Source of the DNA: Molossus alvarezi
Lineage: Eukaryota; Chordata; Mammalia; Chiroptera; Molossidae
DNA: 64,000 nucleotides
Reading direction: 5' to 3'
Assembly (NCBI GenBank): GCA_037176705.1
Contig: CM073885.1
Coordinates: 93,682,501 to 93,746,500 of the forward strand
This document shows positions 12,064-24,856 of this stretch, in pieces (within the stretch, counting starts at the first letter, position 1; every line of letters begins with the position of its first letter). The notes beneath the pieces were generated by a model. The model searched no databases, was not told where the DNA came from, and was given only the letters and a program-made list of their open reading frames with translations. The translations under genes and the position numbers were made by a program.

Positions 12064-12503
12064 CTTTATAAGTTAATTCCTTCTCATTTTAATTTTTCAT
12101 AAAAAAAGTAAAAGTCACTTTCTGAAACAAAATAAAAATGAATTGCATTGTCGAAATAAAAAGAACGAATCTGGCTCAAGATCAGTAATCAATAAGAAGC
12201 CTGATTAAGAAGTTTTAGTTTACTTTAACATAGCAGCACCTTGGATATTCAATAGATGTGTGACTTTGTTGTAGTTTAGGGGCATGAGGTAGTGAAAAAA
12301 ACCTAGTGATGCCAACATATACAGAATTAGAATAACCATTACTCTCTTTGCCAGTCAAGGATAGGATTGTGTAAAGAAACAAAGCATTCTCCAAGACCCT
12401 TTGGAGAAATTGTAGTCACATCATTTCCTCCAGTCAATAAGGTCATCTTTGGCAAGCACTGCATCATTGATCCTGTCTATTTCAGCAAGAAAATAAATAC
12501 AGA

Positions 12504-12738
12504 CCGGCCCGTGTGGCTCAGTAGTTGAGCGTCAACCCATGCACCAAGAGGTCGCCGGTTCAATTCCCAGTCTGGGCACATGCCCAGGTTGTGGGCCTGA
12601 TCCCCAGTGGGGGCATGCAGGAGGCAGCCAATCGATGTTTTCTCTCATCGATGTTTCTATTTCTCTCTCCCTCTCCCTCCCTCCCTCTCTCTCTCTCTAA
12701 AAAAATCAATAAAAATATATATATTTTTTTTTAAATAA
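12504..12738 (+). mobile_element. Ves SINE, 'ccatgcaccaagaggtc' type
   Basis: Full-length body: 'ggcccgtgtggctcagtagtt', 'ccatgcaccaagaggtcgcc', a B box at 'ggttcaattcc', TC-rich tail, 'aatcaataaaaat'. It lacks the CCTCGGGTGAGG motif seen in the other class. Confidence 0.9.
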
Positions 12739-14744
12739 AAGAAATCCATATTTCAAAGTTAAGGTCATCAGAGCAGGGGTAACTTTCAAAATAGTTTTTC
12801 AGTACATTGATAAATCCAAAGATTTCTGCCAATGGATAAAAAGGCAAGACTGTCACTCTCAACTCCAAACTTTGCCTAGAATTAGAAACGTTGTATATTT
12901 GTCAGCTCCTATCCTCTCACAGAATGAAAACTTGGCCAAAGGAGCTCCTTCTTTTCAGCAACATTCACAGGCAATGGAAGGGCCTTTATATCAGAAGATT
13001 TGCCTTATTCATTGGACCAAAATATCTGCCAAGTGAGCCAATCCATAAATACTCTTTGCCCTGCCAAGCTTTTCTGTGACTGGGCTTTGCAATTCTTTCA
13101 AAATAAGTAAAACTGCACTTAAAGTTCAGTCAAACACTTCAAAAGGCAGCAAATTTCTTAGTACTCAAAAACTTTATTTTTGCATTATGACAAAACTTCT
13201 TGACAAGACAATGATTTAAAAACCTGACTCTGAGGAAATTGGTCTCTCTCTTAACAAGGCGCTTTTCAAGACTGCTGGCTGGGTCTTTGACACCAGTGCA
13301 TCCTCATGTCAAAAGCAAAGAGAAGTCAAAATGATGTGGCTTCTCCAAAGCAGGGTATCCAGATACACAGTGAAGCTTGTTTATGTTCCACTGGGGCACA
13401 ACAATCTAAGTTGTTTTCTTCCCCTATCCAAAGGCTTTCTTAGTGAAGAAAATTTTCACCATTTTGAAAGTATCTATGACCACTGACATTTCTAAAAGTA
13501 ACTCAGAAATTAGAACATTTTTTGATAGTTTTAGTTTGCACATAAATCGAGAACACCAGGGTCTGGCAGTACAAAAATAATAATAATAGTAGTGTCATCT
13601 AGTTGTATAATGAAAGGAAAATGACACAGCTGTGAATTCCTCTTCTTTCAGGCTATTAGAAGAAATGTCAGTGTGTCTGATGTGTGTGATTTCATTTGTT
13701 TAATACATGTTTCAATTTTCTTCTGTGGCTTCAATCACAAACTAGCTCAATACGTTTTAGAGAATAAATGCCAAGTGTCTCTAATGTATATGGCTCCTTG
13801 TGCTTTGTAATGTCATAAGTGAAATCTTATCTATAGAAAAGTGTGTAAAGCCACAAATCGTATCCCTCTGTCAAAGGATCACCAGGAAAGAATCATCAAG
13901 AAATAGGCAGCATGTGCTCATTAGGAATCTCTTCTCGACCACCATTCAGTACTTGCCATTTTCCCCTCTCCAGCTTAGACTTCCACAAATAATACGACAG
14001 TGTTGCTTTTGCCTATTTAAGTCATTTTGCCATTGCCCATACTGTATGGAATGTCTGCGAGTAAGTGCCAAGGTGTCTCCTTCCAATCACAAGGGAAATG
14101 ATATCTGCACCAACTGGATTTTTCTGGAACTACTACTCCCAACCTCTTGGCAGAAGCTACTGTTGTGGCCAACAAGCACCAAAAGCAAACCAGAGCAGGG
14201 CTGTGTTCTCTACTGAGGTGAATGAATTCCTTACATCCTTGCTCTAAGTTACTCATGTGCTCTCCATATTCACCAGTGCTGAGTACATACAGTCTTTCAG
14301 CTTTACTTGCACCAGTAGGACTCAGATATGGAGACTTGAAGTTTGGGATTAGAGAACTATCTCAGTAATACATTGTGACATATACAAAATTTGAAGACAT
14401 ATGTGTGCCTCACTCTCCACATCTGTTCCTCTCCTTGCAATCTCTCGTTATGCCTGCCCAATCCTATGGGCAATACAGTTTAGACTTAAGCAAGATGTCA
14501 TGCTATGTTATTAACCTGGTATAGGGTTTATTTATTAGTTGATTGTTTCAACTTACTGCTTTCAGTTTAACACTGTCAGGAAAATATTTTGTAAGCATAT
14601 AGAATTTACTGAGCTTTGGATAAGTGCTTAAGCTATCTCTATAAATTGACAATAAATAACAGGAAATTAGAAAACTGTGCCATCCATTCACTCACAAACA
14701 CACACACAAACACACAATCACAAAAGTATTTGTTCTTAACTTGT
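12739..14744. other. Unique DNA, no gene seen
   Basis: Two kilobases without a repeat I recognise. A 138-codon plus frame (13800-14216) and a 79-codon minus frame (14017-14256) overlap. The longer one is rich in Cys, Ser and Leu and shows no known domain. The low repeat content makes part of this a candidate conserved noncoding stretch, which only an alignment could show. Confidence 0.45.
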
Positions 14745-14981
14745 TTTACTGATTTTTAGAGAGAGGTAAGGGAAGAGAGGGAGAGAGGGAGGGGGAGAGA
14801 GAAACATTGATGTGAGAGAGAAACATCAATCCACTGCCTCACGCATGTGCCCCAACTAGGGATGGGCTGGAGATTGACCCCAGGATCAAACCCACAACCT
14901 GTTATGTGCTCTGACCCGAAACCACATCCACCACTTGTGGTGTAGGGAACGGCACTCCAACTGAGCCACATGGGCCAAGGT
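14745..14981 (-). mobile_element. Ves SINE, reversed
   Basis: Minus-strand copy: 'tttactgatttttagagaga', (GA)n, 'aaacatcaatccactgcctc', 'ctccaactgagccacatggg'. The A-box complement lies at the right end. Diverged, so an older copy. Confidence 0.85.
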
Positions 14982-15785
14982 GAACAATTCCATATTTTTT
15001 AATCACCTTAACCACAATCATTACAGAGACCTGCCCTACTGTCTAAGGTTCTAATTCAAGGAATGACCACCATCTATTCAGTCAGGAAATTAAAATCCTA
15101 GGAGCCAACTTATATTCCTCCACCTCTCTCCTTCTTCATACCCAACATACTATTTTAACTATTTATTTGATTTTTCTTTCAAATCTATTCTCTTCAGTAT
15201 TTTACGGCCCATCCCTAACTTCATCACTGTTTGCCTAGATATTGCAATGAGCAGTAGGTCTCCCTGCATGTCTCATTAGCTCTTTCTTTTCCATTTTCCA
15301 CACTGTTGCCAAAAAATTTCTAAAGCTGGTAACTTTGGCTTTTTTTCATTTATTATCTTTATCCTTATAATCTTGAACAGCACCTTGTATATAGAAGCAA
15401 CACAATAATTATTATTTCATAAGTTAATATTCTTCAAAAAGAAATGCTCAGCCAATACAGACACTTTCATGAATAAATTTTGAATTCATTAGTCCTGTTT
15501 CGTAGATATCCATCCTATTCTGCAAACCTCTACAACTTTCTGATACTGTTTCGAGAATCAGCCTGGCTGCTCTTACCTCTGTGAACTGGAAATACTTGTC
15601 ATGCAACCAGAAGTTTCCAGTTTTCAAATGTGATATGGAAACAAACATCCAGGTATAATGACTGAGCTGGGGAATCTGCTCTGCTCTAACACTGTGAAGG
15701 CAGATCCTGAATGGGAACTGTGATTCACAACAGACAGAAACTTACAGGAAAAAAAAAAATCCGTATTAAAAAAAAAGGAGACTTG
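14982..15785. other. Unique DNA, no gene seen
   Basis: A 66-codon minus frame at 15448-15648 has no recognisable features. The A-run at 15768-15780 is the left target duplication of the next Ves. Confidence 0.45.
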
Positions 15786-16054
15786 CCCTGGCCGGTTTGG
15801 CTCAGCGGTTAGAGTGTCCGCCTGCGGTCCAGAGAGGCCCGGGTTCGGTTCCCGCTAAGGGCATGTACCTCGGTTGCAGTTTGTCCCCGGCCCTGGTTGG
15901 TCGTGTGGGTGGCAGCCACTCGATGTGTCCCTTTCACATCGATGTTTCCCTCTCTCTCTCTTCCTCTCTCTCCCTCCCACTCTGTCTGTACAAAAAAAGG
16001 AAAAAAAAAATGTCCTCGGATGAGGATTAAAAAAAATAAATAAAAAATAAAAAT
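15786..16054 (+). mobile_element. Young full-length Ves SINE
   Basis: Near-consensus copy with 'ctggccggtttggctcagcgg', B box 'gggttcggttcc', 'cactcgatgtgtccctttcac' and 'gtcctcggatgaggatt'. A 17-base target duplication ending GGAGACTTG lies at about 15769-15785 and 16055-16071. Very close in sequence to the copies at 26504, 31133 and 63259. Confidence 0.95.
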
Positions 16055-16071
16055 AAAAAAAAGGAGACTTG

Positions 16072-16862
16072 TACATTTCAAAACAACCTACTTTCTCCTG
16101 GCTCAATGCATTTAAAAAAGATAGCAATTTGCACAGTATATGATCCTCAAAATATGGGAACCAGCAGCCACACAGAATAAAGATGGAGCTCTAAGGCAGC
16201 AGGGTCCTTTCATTCAATAACAATAGACTTTTCTGACCAAGCAGGAGGGAAGCATGGCGGTGCCATAGGAGATTCTTATAGTAAGATGAGATAAGACCAT
16301 ATTGTACTCATTATTTGCTTTACTATCATGCTTCCTATTGAGGAATATCTGGCATAGAACTACAGGAACCCTATGTTCTTTCTGACTCCATTGTTAGAGC
16401 ATTACATTCTCTCCAAAAGTGGCATATTAGTTATTTTATCTTGGCCCATATATTAAACTTTGCTTTAGGTTATGTACTGCTAAATCAGACTTCAAAAACA
16501 TTTTGTAATAGAGCATTTTTTAGCCAGTTGAGCTGGAGCTGAGTAGCTACAAGGTAGAAGTTACACAAATAGCTAGAAGCTACTAGTATAAAGACCACCT
16601 TTGCTCCCAGTTGCTAGTATCCACTGACAAGCATAGCAGGTTTTCTTTTATAACTGGAAAGGGATGGGAGAACAGAGGAGGATGAGACAGAGTATGACAT
16701 GGCATCTATCGCCAAACTATTCTTTGGGACTCCTTCAGAACTTCTATGGACAGAGAGGCTGAGGCAGAATTTGACAAGATCCTCAAGTTCCAGTACAATT
16801 AAAGTTGCTTTGGACCCAGGTGATAGGTAGGGCATAGAGAAGAGAAATAAAATTCCCCATAT
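16072..16862. other. Unique DNA, no gene seen
   Basis: Short frames only. 'ctagctacaaggtagaagttac' and 'agctagaagctactagtata' (16540-16590) form a loose local repeat of TAG/CTAC words without clear structure. Confidence 0.4.
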
Positions 16863-17380
16863 GTGTTGGTCAGGATTCTAATCTCTAAAAAACAACAGAG
16901 ACGATGGGAAATAAAGATACAGAAATATATAGTAAAATGTATTATAGGGAATTAACTTAAAAAAAGGTAATATAAAGATTATTTATAGAGGTGAGAAGTC
17001 CCACGTTCTGCCATCTGGAGCTGGAGAGCCAGAAAAGTAGGTGGTATATTCAAAGGCCTGAGAGCCAGAGAGCCAGTGGTATAGATTTCAGTCAGAGTCT
17101 GAAGGCCTGGGAACCTGGAGCTCCAGGGCCAAGTGAAGACCAGTCTCAGCTCAAACAGGTACTCACTCCAGAGGCCTTTTTGTTCTATTCAGGCCCTCAG
17201 CAGATTGAAGGGTTCTCACCCACACTGCCCATGGCAATGGGCTCTACTCGAGATCCGCCAATTCACATGCTAATTTCTTGCATACGCACCCTCACAGACA
17301 CACTCAGAAATAATGGTTAGCCAGATATCTGAGCATCTCCTGTCCCCGTCAAGCCGACACATAAAAATTAACCATCGCAT
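16863..17380 (+). mobile_element. Old LTR, 'TATTAGTCAGGGTTCT' family, copy 1
   Basis: Begins TGTTGGTCAGGATTCTAATC and ends with 'acacataaaaattaaccatc'. The same beginning and end occur at 48897-49304 and 50590-51006, and the third has a 5-bp target duplication with TG...CA ends, so the family behaves as an LTR. I place it with mammalian ERVL/MaLR-age LTRs but do not assign a subfamily. A 109-codon frame inside is chance. Confidence 0.6.
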
Positions 17381-17658
17381 CATACTTCACATAGAATCAG
17401 AAATTGTGCAGGTGTCCTGAGGATGAGAAGTTGGGAATCCACTGAAACAGGAACTCTGGCCCTTGCACTAGTGCCCTGGTGCAGCTGTGGTGGGTACTGA
17501 AACCTCCATGAGCAGCTCTGCAGGAAGCACGAGTGAGTAAGTGAAAACTGAAGTAGAGGGAAATCCGAGAACAAGAAAGCACTGTGTCCCGATAAATTCA
17601 TCCGATAGTTTGTGGCCCATGGGAGACTGCTTCTGTGGGAGTCTCAAAGTAAAGAGAA

Positions 17659-17885
17659 GCCCTGGCCAGGGGGCTAAGTCAGTGGAGCACTGTCCCATGC
17701 ACCAAGAGGTTGCAGGTTTGATTCCTGGTCAGGGAACGTCCCTAGGTTGTGGGTTCGATCTCTGGTTGATGTGCATACAGGTGGCAACTGAAAGATGTTT
17801 CTCTCTCACATCAATGTTTCTCTCTCCCTAAAATTAATAAAAACATATTTCAGGTAAGGATTTCTTAAAAATCAATAAATAAAAA
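17659..17885 (+). mobile_element. Ves SINE
   Basis: 'gccctggccagggggctaag', 'ccatgcaccaagaggttgca', B box near 17714 and a second 'gggttcgatct' block, short TC tract, 'aaaattaataaaaacatatt'. Diverged from both main classes and mixes traits of each. Confidence 0.88.
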
Positions 17886-18660
17886 TAAACAGGAGAAATT
17901 TTGAGGATGTCATTTACAGGCATTCGATACAATGGGGATGCATCCTATTACACACTGGGTGTAAAAGGAAAAGCTGTCTTTCCTGCTGTAAGGCCTAGAA
18001 TATTTGGATCATTTATATGGGACATTATAAACTCAGAATTTAGCATAAAGTAAAACAAGAATCAAAGAACTCTGAACATACACATAATTGGAGTGATTTA
18101 TAGAACAAGTAGAACAGTTATAGCCAAACTTTTTACTTAAAAAACAATTCAAATTTTGATTTTTTTAGATAAAGGTAAGAATGATGATATAAATATATGA
18201 TGAGCTAATGAGAATGAGTAATGCAATTTATTGCCCCTGTAGTTAAAATAGAAAAAAATAATCAAAAGATGACTTGAAGTCCATTAGTATAATTAGTATA
18301 ATTAGTATCATTGTTTACTTACATATTATAGAGTTATTCCTTCACAAACAGAAGTACTGCCTTCAGAATAGGCATGCATTTCATACAGCTATAACAAGCA
18401 AGATTTATAATTATGTTAAGAATTCATGGTATAACTATTAGACTTAAAAATAAAAATACTATACATATTTAAAAGTATTGAAACTAGATTTTTAGCACCA
18501 TTTATTGTTTGATTCTATTTCCCTCGACCTCTTTCTGAATATTATTAAAGTGTATTGTTTCCCCATAAGTGTTCAGTTATTTTTCCTCTTGAACAGTATT
18601 AGTGGCAGTTTGCAAATGACTTTTTTAACAGTGTAGTAGGTTTCAGCACATAAAAAGATT
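17886..18660. other. Unique AT-rich DNA, no gene seen
   Basis: Contains a small tandem run of 'attagtata' units near 18286-18308. No supported gene. Confidence 0.45.
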
Positions 18661-18676
18661 AAGAAGTCAACATGTG

Positions 18677-18897
18677 GCCTGGCCAGTGTGGCTCAGTGGA
18701 TTGAGGGTTGTCCCATGGACTGAGGTCCCGGTTCTATTCCCGGTCAGGACACATGCCCAGGTTGAGGGCTCCATTCCTGCCTGGGCACATGCAAGAGGCA
18801 GCCAATCAATGTTTCTCTGTCACAATGATGTTTCTATCTCCCCCTCCCTTCCTCGTTATCTAAAAAACAAAATAAAAAAAAACAAACACCATATTTA
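18677..18897 (+). mobile_element. Ves SINE with 16-bp target duplication
   Basis: Body 'gcctggccagtgtggctcag', B box near 18729, TC tract, A-rich end. Target copies AAGAAGTCAACATGTG (18661-18676) and AAGAAGTCAACATATG (18899-18914) differ at one base. Confidence 0.93.
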
Positions 18898-18914
18898 AAG
18901 AAGTCAACATATGA

Positions 18915-21900
18915 AGACTGAGGCTCATGGATACACCATCTACCTGGTACGTGTCAGTGAAGTCAAATCATTTCTCAGTGATTCTACATGATCCCCCACA
19001 TCTTTCAAAGTCCCTGCCCACACACACACATACCACCATTGCTTCACACTGTCAAACAGCATGAGATCTTTTGTGCAGGAGAAAGTCACTCTAGTGCTCA
19101 ATAGGGCACTATAGGGTTCTATGTTTCTCATAGGTCACTTCAGGAGAATATTCTGGATAAGCCCCAAAAACCTAAAATGGCCCTTGGAGCAGCAGCAAGT
19201 ACTTTTCGAGAGTCTGTACTTCCTGCCAGTGACTTGAGTCAAGTTTGGAACACATGCCAAGGGCTTAGAAACCTCTAAGAAAAACTTCATTGGCATTTGC
19301 CAGCTTTGCTTACAATATATCCGTATGCACCTGGGTATCACTCCACCGTGAATTTGAAGGATACATGCGCATTTTTCTTCTTGCTGGTTATTAAATGTGC
19401 CTTCATTTTGGTTATAGATTCATTGTCTTCCAAGTTGTAGACCTGAATAAATTACTAATTTTATTAACCTATTATTTAGAACAAATATTTATATCTGTAT
19501 CTATTAGTCAGGGTTCTCACACCTGTACAACATTTCTAAGACCTAAGGATTAGAAATCACGTTCATCCAGAATAAACAAACACACTGCTTTATGCTATTT
19601 TATAATATGATGACACAGGGAAGGAAGAAAACTTGAGAATTTTCATAATTCATAACATTGTTTTGCATTCAACCTAATACTATCAAAAATGGTGTGACTT
19701 CTTTTTTTCAAAAATGTCAATTTCCCTCTCTTCCTTTTACCTTTTTGAACTTAAAAATATTAAATTTACAGCAACGTTACAAGTGCTGCCACATGTTCTT
19801 CACACAGAATTTCTGCCCCACTCAAGTCTCATCAATTGTCCCAATAATATCCTCTGTGAAATGGTCTAATACAGTATCACACGCTACACCTAGACGTCAT
19901 ATCTCTTCAGTATCCTTCAGTCCAGGGTGGATGTTATGGGCCGTTTCCCTAATCAGTCACCTTCCTTGTGAGGGTTCCAACTCCTGTCATGTTGTGCCCT
20001 TCAATCACCTTCTGGACCAAGACCGCCCTGGGTCCACCTCCTTGTTCCATCCCTGGCCCCTCCTTTCTGTCACTCTAAACTGCCTAGTGAGTTTGCATTG
20101 AATTATTTGCATACATTGTCTTCTTTCAAGGGTGTTAACTTTTGCTCCAGCTAGCAGTTAAACTAGGTCTTGATCCTATAGGGTTTGTTTCATGCTTTGT
20201 TAAAGAAGGTCTATTTTAGCTTTGTCCTTAGACTTGGAATGTAGCCCTTGCCTTATTTTCCTGAAACACTCTTTTTTATACTTAAAAAATGGCCAAGGTG
20301 TGCATCAAGACCTCTCTGCCCTGCCTGGCCCTGAATACAATCATCCCCAGCACAGTGTGACCTCTGGCACCTCCCTTTAGCTACAAGCCCTGCAGCAGAT
20401 GCTGTCTGTTAAGGCTTCATGGTCTTGCCCTGCTCATAGGCAGTCAGCAATGTCTGCCATAGAGACCCCCATGCAGACTTCTGGAGCTTACCTCCATAAA
20501 GCTCCTCTTTCTTTAACAAATTCCAGCCACTTGAGCAGTTTCAGCTCTGATCTCCACCTGCTCAATTCAGTGGACCTGACTCTGCTTGGACTCTCTGTCC
20601 CTGCTCTGAGAAAGTAAAAGTGCTCCCAGCAAAAAGGCACAGGGCCTGTGGAACACACTAGCAGGTTTCCCTTCTTTCAAGGATCTGCACTACTTACAGT
20701 CCAATCCTAGAAAACGGGTGCATTATATATTTTGTCCAGTTTTGTAGTTGCTCAAAGCAGGAGAGCAACTTTGCTACCAGTTATTCTGTCATGGCTGAAC
20801 GAGAAATCAAGTCTGTTTTTAAAGGTGAAATTAATTTAACATGTGAAAAAAGTCAGATACACTAAACATAAATTAAAATGAAGTGCAGCCATTTGAAAAT
20901 ATGCAAATGGTTTTAGAAAGAAAAATATGTGACAAAATGCTTTTAAAAATCTTAAGTAAATTTTAATGACTATAGCAATACTATTTTTTTTTTTTAGCAC
21001 AGCTACATAGTTACAATTCTTCCTAGCTGCGGTCAGCCAGTACAGTATGGCAGAATTTGCCCACATGCAAATAAGAGCTGAGCCCTTTCCTCCATTTTAA
21101 AGGGCACGTTCTAATCTTTTAATTTCGTTTACTCCACAAAGCTCTCTTTTAGTGATAGTACATGTTATTATTTGAAGATGCTTTGCTTGTTTTTCAACAA
21201 AAAAAGAAATCATGGGTTACAGCATGGATTGCATTAAAATGCTAGTACTATGAATCTAGCAAGTGAATTCTCAGATAGTGGTAAATCATAAGGTTGTCCT
21301 AGCAAAATCTACCAACAGAACATTTCTAAAGTGTATAGAAACATGAAGTCATCAACCAATAAATCCCTAACTGTATGTTGATTGATTTGAATAAATGATT
21401 TGGGGGATACGATTTCACAGGGACAACGCCAGGTTGGCTGGGACAGCGTTAATTTATGCGGCGCTGCCATTTTCTGGAATGTATTCCCAGGGCTAAGCTT
21501 GGTACAACTGTGTCATTATTAATGTATACTTTTACTTTGAAAAATATCACCTTTAAAGTCTGTTAGACTTTTACTTCAAGTGTGTCTAGGAAAGATAGCA
21601 CAACTTCGGAGATCGATCACAACATTACATTGTTATATAGCTTATATACATGCATAATTAGCTGGTTTTTAAACATCAATTTAATTATATACCCTGGACG
21701 AAATGGATGTTCTTTTGGAAAAGAGTGCCAAGGACTGAAAGAGTGATGGCTGGGTGGTACCTCAATTGAGCACTCGAAAAACACGTATGTTCTCCTGCAT
21801 GCGTGCCCCCTAGAATTTCCCCCAATGAAAGAAGAAATCGACATGTACGGCTCGGATTACCCACACACTACAGAGAACAAAAAGGGTATGGCAGGAAGCT

Positions 21901-23115
21901 GACTTTTCTCATGTTGCCACTTAGGACTCTCAAAAATTTCAAGTTTTGAGTAAATAAAAGGGATAAAAACCACTATTTCTTCAAGAGATACAGAAATCAT
22001 TACTACACAGTTTTTACTGAGTCTTAATTTGGCACAGAAATCTTTGTCACTTGGCAGGGCAGAATGTAAGCAAATACAAGGAAGTCACCACAGAGACTTT
22101 GGAGGGCATCTCAAAATCTACATTCAGCAGTGTTTAAAAGAAAATCTGACTAGAATATTGACCAAACTATGGTATGATTTTTCTCATGTAATTCAGATGC
22201 ATAAAAAGGAAATCCAGGTCGATTCAACTGCTCAAGAAAGTGATCATGACTTTATTAATTATGTCTATGAGAATTACTTCACTCTATGAAGAAAAAAATA
22301 TTTTTTTAATGAAGGGATGTGTTTGCCATTCTGTAATACATTTAGAGAAGTGTTTTAAAAAACATACATAATAAAATATTTTTTAATAGTGGCACCTACT
22401 TACTACAAAAAGCATTGTGTTTGTTTTCTAACTGAAGGAATATGTTCAACAATCTGTTATGTATTTAGAGAAGTGTTTAAGGACACATTAAAAAAAAAAG
22501 AACGTGTTCATAGTCCTAGGGTCTTTTCTCATACCAAAAGATGGCTACTCCACCTCCAAGGATATCTGTGTTCTAAGCCGGAAAAAGGTAGACAAATAAA
22601 GGGCAGAAAACAAAAAAGACTTTCTCAGAAGTCTCTTCTTCCACACACAGAAACTCCTAAATGTATCTCATTGGACAGAATTGTGTCAAATCATCACCTC
22701 TAATGTCAAGAAAGCTTGACTGATAAGTATTCAATTATCTTGGGTTCTGTTATTGAACAGTGCGAAAATAGTTATTGGACAGGTAACCAGCAATGTCTGC
22801 CCTAGGGTATTCTAAACATTTTTGCATTTGATTGGCTGCATCTGATTTAATAAATAATATTTATCTCTGCAAGATCAATTGAAATCTTGAATTTTACTGA
22901 CTCCCTATGTACTCCATGTGAAAGTGTGAATTTTATTCATTCCCTATCTATTGTAAGTTCCAAAATGGATATTACTCTGCCTCCTTATTTGGATATTAAA
23001 AAAATAAAACCAAACTGAAAGCTTTATATGACACAAACCTTTTTATTTAAATAAGTCTGGAAATGAATAATAATAGTAAAAATAGTAGAGTACTAAATAC
23101 TACTAATTTAATTAA
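18915..23115. other. Long repeat-poor stretch, no gene proven
   Basis: Over 4 kb with almost no recognisable transposon. Frames of 147 codons (19658-20101), 72 codons (20399-20617), 86 codons (22029-22289) and 104 codons (22389-22703) lie on the plus strand, none with a domain I know. 19503-19531 starts like the 'TATTAGTCAGGGTTCT' LTR family but the match fades. 21390-21510 is less AT-rich and could be a conserved noncoding element. A 55-bp imperfect direct repeat sits at 22311-22362 and 22434-22480. Confidence 0.45.
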
Positions 23116-23133
23116 AAGAATACTGTAAGTTTT

Positions 23134-23403
23134 GCCTTGGCCGGTTGCTCAGTGGTTAGAGCATCACCCTGTACACCAAAGGGTTGCAGTTTCCATTCCT
23201 AGTCAAGGGTATGTATCTGGGTTAAAGGTTTGCTCCCAGGCCTCGGCCAGGAGCAACCAATCGATGTCTCTCTCTCACACAGATGTTTCTTTCTCTTTCT
23301 CCTCTGTCTCGCTCCCTTCTCTCCCCTATTCTCCCTCCCTCCCTTCCACTCTAAAAATCAATGGAAAAAAATATCCTTGGGTGAAGATTAACAAAAAAAT
23401 TAA
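23134..23403 (+). mobile_element. Ves SINE
   Basis: 'gccttggccggttgctcagtgg', 'caccaaagggttgcagtttcc', TC/TCCC tract, 'aaatcaatggaaaaaaatat', 'ccttgggtgaagatt'. Target copies near 'aagaatactgtaagttt' and 'aagaatactataggttt' flank it. Confidence 0.92.
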
Positions 23404-23423
23404 ATGAAGAATACTATAGGTTT

Positions 23424-23990
23424 TAAAAACTATAGACTTAGATTTGCTATAAACCATCTAAGCAAGATAAGTCTTAGGAGACTCTTTCAAAACGTATATG
23501 TTCTCATATTGAACGAAGTAAAATCTTAGACCTGTGGACTGAAGTAACAGTGGAATAAATGCTGTCTATGAGCTCAACATCACTATTGCAGAAAGTAAAA
23601 ACTCTCTAATATAAAAGATTAATGAAATTGCTCTGAAGAGAGCATGCCCTAGACTTTAACTAGACCAGAAGCTACCAACCTTGGCTGTATCTTCTGAGAC
23701 AGTACCTCTGGGCTGTAGCAAATTATTTTTGGAAAGGATTACTGCAGGTGAAGTAGAAATGCTGGTTTCTGAGTCTATGGAAGTCTATAACTATCAATTC
23801 AAGCTGACCAATAACTTTGGATCCTACACTATATGTCACAGACACTGGATTATTTGGTTACACAGTCTCTTAACTCCACCGAATTAAGAAAACAACAACA
23901 AAATCACTACTTGTCTAAGGTCTTTGTCCTGAGAAATTAAGACATTAAGTAGCCAGGTAGTAAATTTTAAGCAATAAAAATAAAAAATAA
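23424..23990. other. Unique DNA, no gene seen
   Basis: One 68-codon plus frame (23681-23887) of no recognisable identity; nothing else. Confidence 0.45.
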
Positions 23991-24246
23991 GCCCTGGCCA
24001 GTTTTCTCAATGGTTAGACCATCGGCCTTAGGACCAAAGAGTCATGGGTTCATTTCCTGGTCAAGGGCACGTACCTTGGTTGCAGGTTCGATCCCCGGCC
24101 CTGGTTGGGATTGTGCAGGAGCCAACCAATCTATGTGTCTCTCATATCAATGTTTCTTTCTCTCTCCCTCCCTCCCCCTTTCCTTCTTTCCCACTCTGTC
24201 TGAAAAAAATCAGTGGAAAAATATCCTCGGGTGAGGATTAAAAAAA
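23991..24246 (+). mobile_element. Ves SINE with intact 3' hairpin motif
   Basis: 'gccctggccagttttctcaat', B box 'ggttcgatccc' in the second block, TC tract, 'aatcagtggaaaaatatcct'. The hairpin ATCCTC-GGGT-GAGGAT is perfect at 24223-24238, directly before the A-rich end. Confidence 0.92.
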
Positions 24247-24373
24247 ATTAAAAATAATATAACAGTTTGCAACATGATGGCACATGGTGGCAAAAGTGTA
24301 TTCTCAAAGAGTATCATATAGCACCATAAAACTATTGATGCATTTCTATTGCTGCATTTCAGACAGGATTTTT

Positions 24374-24815
24374 TTTTTTTCCAAATCTTTTTTGTTGGAT
24401 GTAAAATGTATTACAGATGTTCCACATTTTTCCCCCCTTGACCCCCTCTTCCCCACTCCCGCCCCCCTCCCACCTTTTCCCACACTATTGTCTGTGTCCA
24501 TTGGTTATGCATATAAGTTCTTTGGTTTATTTCTTCCCACCCCCCAACCCCTTTCCCTTTGAGGTTTGCCAGTCTAGCAATGAATTTGTGCTTCTTAATT
24601 CCTTCACCTTTTTCACCCATTCCCCCAACCCCCTTCCCAACTGGCATCCAACAAAATGTTCTCTGTATCTATGAGAATGTTTCTGTTCTTTCTGTTCATT
24701 TTGTTAGTAGATTCCATTGTTGATAGATATGTGTTCATTGCCATTTTGTTTGTTCATACATGTTATCTTTTTCTTCAAAAAGACTCTTCATCATTTCATA
24801 TAATAACGGTTTGGT
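24374..24815 (-). mobile_element. 5'-truncated L1 3' end, reversed
   Basis: Minus-strand L1 3' UTR: poly(T) start, the complement of a G-rich 3' UTR (24430-24480, 24538-24560), then the ORF2/3' UTR junction. A perfect 17-base duplication TTTCAGACAGGATTTTT at 24357-24373 and 24816-24832 marks both ends exactly. Frames on both strands here (up to 92 codons) are by-products of the C-rich/G-rich UTR. Confidence 0.93.
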
Positions 24816-24856
24816 TTTCAGACAGGATTTTTTAAAGAAAAACATTAGAAAATTTT

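Noticed and set aside
15797..16127. tRNA gene suggested by A and B boxes
   Set aside because: The boxes are those of a Ves SINE; there is no cloverleaf acceptor stem or anticodon arm, and a TC tract and poly(A) follow.
19658..20101. 147-codon plus frame
   Set aside because: No domain recognised and composition fits noncoding pyrimidine-rich DNA. It cannot be excluded as an exon without transcripts.
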